Program-made: the position numbers and the translations under genes
In this document: in pieces, positions 62,127-64,000 of the stretch
Layout of the letters: the number at the start of each line of letters is the position of its first letter
Position numbering within the stretch: position 1 is the stretch's first letter
Assembly (NCBI GenBank): GCA_963698255.1
Contig: CAVOQD010000037.1
Coordinates: 62,001-126,000 of the forward strand
Length of the DNA: 64,000 bases
Reading direction: 5' to 3'
DNA from: JAWKOK01 sp963698255
GTDB lineage: Bacteria; Chloroflexota; Anaerolineae; Caldilineales; Caldilineaceae
The notes under the pieces: model-generated
What the model was told of the DNA's origin: nothing
The model's input: the letters and a program-made list of their open reading frames with translations, nothing else
The model's database searches: none

Positions 62127-62825
62127 TCAATCGTAAAGTTTCGCCACATACGCACTGTGCTCGTCAGAGTCTATCCCTTTCTGCAGCACAGCCAACACCT
62201 GCGATAGATCGCCGCGGATCAGCGCTGCGGCGTCAAGCCACAGGCCGGGAAAGATCTCGCTGCGTAGTACGCCATCGGCATCCGGCTGCATCTCCCCGAA
62301 AACACCCTCTCGCAGCACAAACCAGACCACACGCTCTTCGTAGGTCAGCAAGACGACATACTCCGGCACGCCGGTTCGCGCATAGACGCGGCGTTTCTGA
62401 TTCATGTCATAGCTGGCGCTGCTGGCCGCGATCTCGACGATCAATTCCGGCGGCCCTTCCAGGTAGTCGTCATCCGATACCGAGCTTCGTCCGCCCAAGG
62501 ACGCATCAAGACGCAACAGAGCGTCGGGCTGGACCTCATTCTCATGGTCAATCCGAACTGTCACATTGTCGGCGGCTATCGTGCCCGGCGTGTGCGCTCT
62601 GTACAAGCCCAGCCAGGTGATCAGATCGCTATGCGGGCGTCCATGTTGCTCAAAATGCGTGGGGGATGGCATATATACGATTCCTTCGACCAGTTCAGCC
62701 TTCTTGATGTTTGGGGACGCAGCGTAAAGACGCTCAAACTCGACACGCGACAGCCTGTCGCCCGACTGCAGCGGGGCCGTTTTTGCTTGCGTTCGAACAT
62801 CGGTCTTTTCGACAGCGATTGCCAT
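62127..62825 (-). CDS. Uma2-family (DUF820) putative restriction-endonuclease-fold protein
   Basis: 232 residues from ATG 62825. Uma2 pattern: LSRVEFERLYAASPNIKKAE, LVEGIVYMPSPTHFEQHGRP (E-L-V-E-G), VQPDALLRLDASLGGRSSVS (P-D catalytic Asp), GPPELIVEIAASSASYDMNQ with E-I-x-S, and KRRVYARTGVPEYVVLL (Lys and Tyr). The fold is PD-(D/E)XK nuclease-like. These proteins are very common in cyanobacteria and Chloroflexota, and their function is not established. No toxin or antitoxin partner is seen next to it. Earlier in-frame starts at 62870 are possible but weak. Confidence 0.85.
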   Translation of the reverse strand: MAIAVEKTDVRTQAKTAPLQSGDRLSRVEFERLYAASPNIKKAELVEGIVYMPSPTHFEQHGRPHSDLITWLGLYRAHTPGTIAADNVTVRIDHENEVQPDALLRLDASLGGRSSVSDDDYLEGPPELIVEIAASSASYDMNQKRRVYARTGVPEYVVLLTYEERVVWFVLREGVFGEMQPDADGVLRSEIFPGLWLDAAALIRGDLSQVLAVLQKGIDSDEHSAYVAKLYD

Positions 62826-62904
62826 GTCATCCCTCGATTCTCTCAGCAGCCATAGTTCCGACACCATCAATTATAGCGTACGGATCAAGCGCCTGTCGAG
62901 CATG

Positions 62905-63967
62905 TCAGTCAGGGGTCTTGTCGCTCCGCAACCCACTGTCCAGCACCTGGCGGTAGGCGTCGATACGGGCACTGCGCAGCTCGGGCTTGCTGCCGAGCCG
63001 CCGCTTGGCCCGCTCGATCCAGATCTGCACGCGAAATTCCAGGAGCAGATAGCGACGCAAAAGCTCGGCCCAAGGGTGGCCGAAGTGTTTTTCGTAGTAG
63101 CGCACTTTCGAGGTGTTGAAGTGGATGTGCCGGGCGGCGACCACCTGTTCGCTGCTGCGCCCTTCGTAGTGCAAAACCACCGCCTCCGGCACATAGATCA
63201 CCCGCCAGCCGGCCGACTTGATGCGCAGGCAGAGATCGGACTCCTCGCTGTACATGAAGAATCCTTCATCGAACGGGCCGTCAAACTGAGGCATTCGCAC
63301 CTGTTCCAGCGTTTCGCGCCGGGCCAGCATGGCCGCGCCCACGATCCAGTCGACGTCATGCGCGTAGTCGACCTGCCAGTCGTCCATGTGCATTCGCTGC
63401 GCCCACGGATTGACGGGCAGCGCCGCGCCCAGCCAGGTGCTCTCGAAGAAGCCGGTCAGTCGCGTGGGAAAGCGGCGGGTGCTGCGCTGCAATGTGCCAT
63501 CACCGTAGCGCAACTGCGGACCGGCCATGCCCACGGTCTCGTTGTCACGCACCGCGGAGTAGAGCGTCCATAGGCTGTCGCCACGCTCTTGATCGCTGAC
63601 GATTTCCGTGTCTGGGTTGAGGAAGTAGACGAAGCGCCCGCTGCTGGCAGCGTAGCCGCGGTTGTTGCCTGCTGTGAAGCCGAGATTCGTCTCGCTGGCG
63701 ATCAGACGAACCCAGGGGAATCGCAGCCGAAATGCGGTCGATCACGTCATCTGCACTGGCGTTGTCAACCACCAACACTTCGAGGGTGCTGGTCTGACCG
63801 TCCGGCCCGAATTGGCGCATGGACGACGTCGGCTCGTCGCTGCGGCTCGCCGCCTCAATCGATTGCAGGCAGGCGACGAGTAGATCGACCACATTCCAAT
63901 GAACGATAACAATTGAAAGATCGCAGGTGGGAAGCGTCAGAAGAATAGGGAGTGATAGGGGTGACAT
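62905..63967 (-). CDS. Glycosyltransferase family 2 (rhamnosyltransferase-like), one frameshift
   Basis: About 353 residues. GT-A start LSIVIVHWNVVDLLVACLQS, the metal-site region EVLVVDNASADDVIDRIS, then after a break TNLGFTAGNNRGYAASSGRF and VYFLNPDTEIV. Later VDWIVGAAMLARRETLEQV and FDEGFFMYSEESDLCLRIKS (E-E-S-D-L family motif), ending with a helical tail. The break at about 63720 is one extra C in a CCCC run. Similar proteins add rhamnose or other sugars to lipid-linked surface glycans. Start ATG 63967. A minus-strand stop (TAG at 63979-63981, ending VVERTF) suggests the tail of another gene just upstream, cut by the window edge. Confidence 0.82.
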
Positions 63968-64000
63968 GAGGACGCCGCCTAGAACGTGCGCTCGACCACA

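Overview
The window is a bacterial chromosome segment with no phage, plasmid, CRISPR or transposase gene and no tRNA or rRNA that I could find. Gene content points to Chloroflexota, most likely the Anaerolineae/Caldilineae side. The pointers are a membrane-anchored baseplate-J-like protein next to ruvX and mltG, a plant-type GHMP sugar kinase, Rex, large lipoprotein-dependent Opp/Dpp transporters, and many palindromic intergenic repeats. This placement is inference from gene content, not from a marker phylogeny.

Layout. 1-5.4 kb (minus): a hexuronate/sugar block with an altronate/galactarate dehydratase cut by the left edge, a sugar nucleotidyltransferase, a galactokinase/galacturonokinase-like GHMP kinase and an MFS carrier. 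5.5-9.1 kb: a URO-D-like protein and an MFS-HEAT fusion. 9.2-15 kb: mutS diverging from alaS. 15.2-20.8 kb (plus): baseplate-J-like protein, ruvX, mltG, a substrate-binding lipoprotein and a glycosyltransferase. 20.9-30 kb: pyrimidine-nucleoside phosphorylase, trmFO, an SH3 lipoprotein, a HEAT protein, a membrane-anchored protein, phosphatidylcholine synthase and a DUF4129 protein. 30-37 kb: ribosomal protein S1, rpsU, infA, two Nudix proteins, a DtxR-type regulator, rsmG, rex and a RAM-domain protein. 37.2-52.1 kb (minus): an Opp/Dpp peptide or oligosaccharide transporter locus with one ATPase pair (D, F) followed by three successive lipoprotein-permease-permease sets. 52.4-64 kb: argH, a CPBP protease, a DUF1992 protein, an aminotransferase, gatC-gatA behind an attenuator-like leader, a DUF255 thioredoxin-fold protein, a Uma2 protein and a glycosyltransferase cut close to the right edge.

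Two window-wide properties matter to any reader. First, about 27 reading-frame breaks fall in otherwise well-conserved genes, including essential ones (alaS, rpsA, rsmG). Several sit in short G/C homopolymers, so most are probably sequencing or assembly indels; I annotate such genes as single CDSs and give the break positions. Second, at least nine families of palindromic repeats of about 60-220 bp lie between genes. Several reach into genes, supplying stop codons (galactokinase-like gene, CPBP, gatA), an in-frame insert in mutS, and part of a lipoprotein signal peptide.

The most interesting regulatory reading is upstream of gatC: a strong promoter, a 26-codon Asn/Asp/Ala-rich leader ORF, two hairpins with shared arms and a U-tract terminator. 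A consensus-like Rex box overlaps the rex promoter.
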